A DNA stretch of 6,028 nt from Streptosporangiaceae bacterium. GTDB taxonomy: Bacteria; Actinomycetota; Actinomycetes; Streptosporangiales; Streptosporangiaceae. How positions within the stretch are numbered: the stretch's first letter is position 1; each line of letters opens with the position of its first letter. Below the pieces are notes generated by a model that did not search any database, had not been told where the DNA came from, and saw only the letters and a list, made by a program, of their open reading frames with translations. Positions 5,790 to 6,028 of this stretch are shown here, one piece after another. Position numbers and translations under genes: made by a program. The stretch is from positions 1 through 6,028 of the forward strand of contig JASIBJ010000521.1 of assembly GCA_030045215.1 (NCBI GenBank), written 5' to 3'.

Positions 5790-5964
5790 ACAAAGGCCTT
5801 ACCTTCTCCTGCCAGATCAGACAGGCTGGTGCCAAAGGTCCGGGCATCTTGAGACTTCGGCCCCTGCCCGTAGCCCGAGGTGAACAGCAACTCTGACGTG
5901 CAGATTATTCGTAGCAGCGGCGGGCCCGAGGCGGATCGGGCGCCCTAGATGAGCGGAGCGGGCG
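5790..5964. other. Intergenic region between citrate synthase and the last gene
   Basis: This 175-bp gap contains no convincing gene. Just after the stop there are only weak hairpins (CCAG 5812-5815 with CTGG 5826-5829), which could mark the citrate synthase transcript end. The right part carries the DosR-like motif described separately and is the probable promoter region of the next gene. TTGAGA (5849-5854) resembles a -35, but no good -10 is found at the proper distance. Confidence 0.5.
5851..5864 (+). promoter_or_regulatory. Candidate DosR/DevR-like box
   Basis: GAGACTTCGGCCCC has the 6-2-6 layout of the dormancy-regulator box (core GGGACT-WW-AGTCCC). The left half matches at five of six positions. 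The right half, read on the other strand, is GGGGCC and matches less well. It lies 100 bp upstream of a probable flavin-binding protein, a type of gene often found in actinobacterial stress regulons. No regulator gene is in the window, so this rests on motif shape and context only. Confidence 0.3.
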
Positions 5965-6028
5965 ATGGTGACAGAACATCCCACAGACCGCGCAGGACTC
6001 GAGGTCCTGAACTCTGAGGAGTGCCTGC
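5965..6028 (+). CDS. Probable pyridoxamine 5'-phosphate oxidase-fold protein, N-terminal start only
   Basis: ATG 5965 follows GGAG (5955-5958) at 6 bp and opens a frame that runs off the right edge after 21 codons. The residues MVTEHPTDRAG then LEVLNSEECL resemble the N-terminus of small actinobacterial flavin-binding proteins of the pyridoxamine 5'-phosphate oxidase-like fold, which typically begin with a helix of the form LexLsxeECLxLL before the first barrel strand. These proteins bind FMN, F420 or heme and are often redox or stress related. The flavin site lies outside the window, so cofactor and substrate cannot be judged. GTG 5968 is an alternative start one codon later. The call depends on about ten residues and is tentative. 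Confidence 0.5.
   Translation, partial: MVTEHPTDRAGLEVLNSEECL

Overview
The window comes from a high-GC Gram-positive genome, most likely an actinomycete. Codon third positions are strongly G/C, GTG and ATG are both plausible starts, most clear starts have purine-rich Shine-Dalgarno (SD) sequences, and the protein families (VDGG-ending SDR, DUF4331, PPK2, type II citrate synthase, probable pyridoxamine-phosphate-oxidase-fold protein) are common together in soil actinomycetes. I cannot name the genus from sequence alone.

Layout, left to right. The window opens with the last 40 codons of a short-chain dehydrogenase/reductase. A secreted seven-repeat beta-propeller protein of the lactonase type (157-1293) follows 33 bp later and is probably in the same transcript, which ends at a long GC-rich stem-loop (1307-1374). 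A DUF4331-family protein without a signal peptide (1479-2540) follows on the same strand. It converges, with a 48-bp gap, on a minus-strand PPK2-type polyphosphate kinase (2589-3527). Upstream of the kinase is a possible 31-codon leader ORF whose stop overlaps the kinase ATG (TGATG). Further right on the minus strand is a 133-residue protein of unknown function (3818-4219). It is transcribed divergently from a complete type II citrate synthase (4503-5789). The window ends in the first 21 codons of a gene that looks like a pyridoxamine 5'-phosphate oxidase-fold flavoprotein (from 5965).

The least ordinary DNA is the 283-bp divergent region 4220-4502. It holds three head-to-tail 17-bp repeats, a pair of 10-bp direct repeats sharing the GTGA core, and a perfect 14-bp GC palindrome. 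This looks like a multi-site control region for citrate synthase and/or the small unknown protein. A second candidate control site, resembling the DosR/DevR dormancy box, lies about 100 bp before the last gene.

Functionally, the right half combines polyphosphate-driven nucleotide phosphorylation, entry into the TCA cycle and a probable flavin-binding protein. That is compatible with an energy/redox stress locus, but this is an inference from context. I found no mobile element, CRISPR array, tRNA or rRNA. Nothing here proves a new system; the repeat array and the coupled leader ORF are the best leads.
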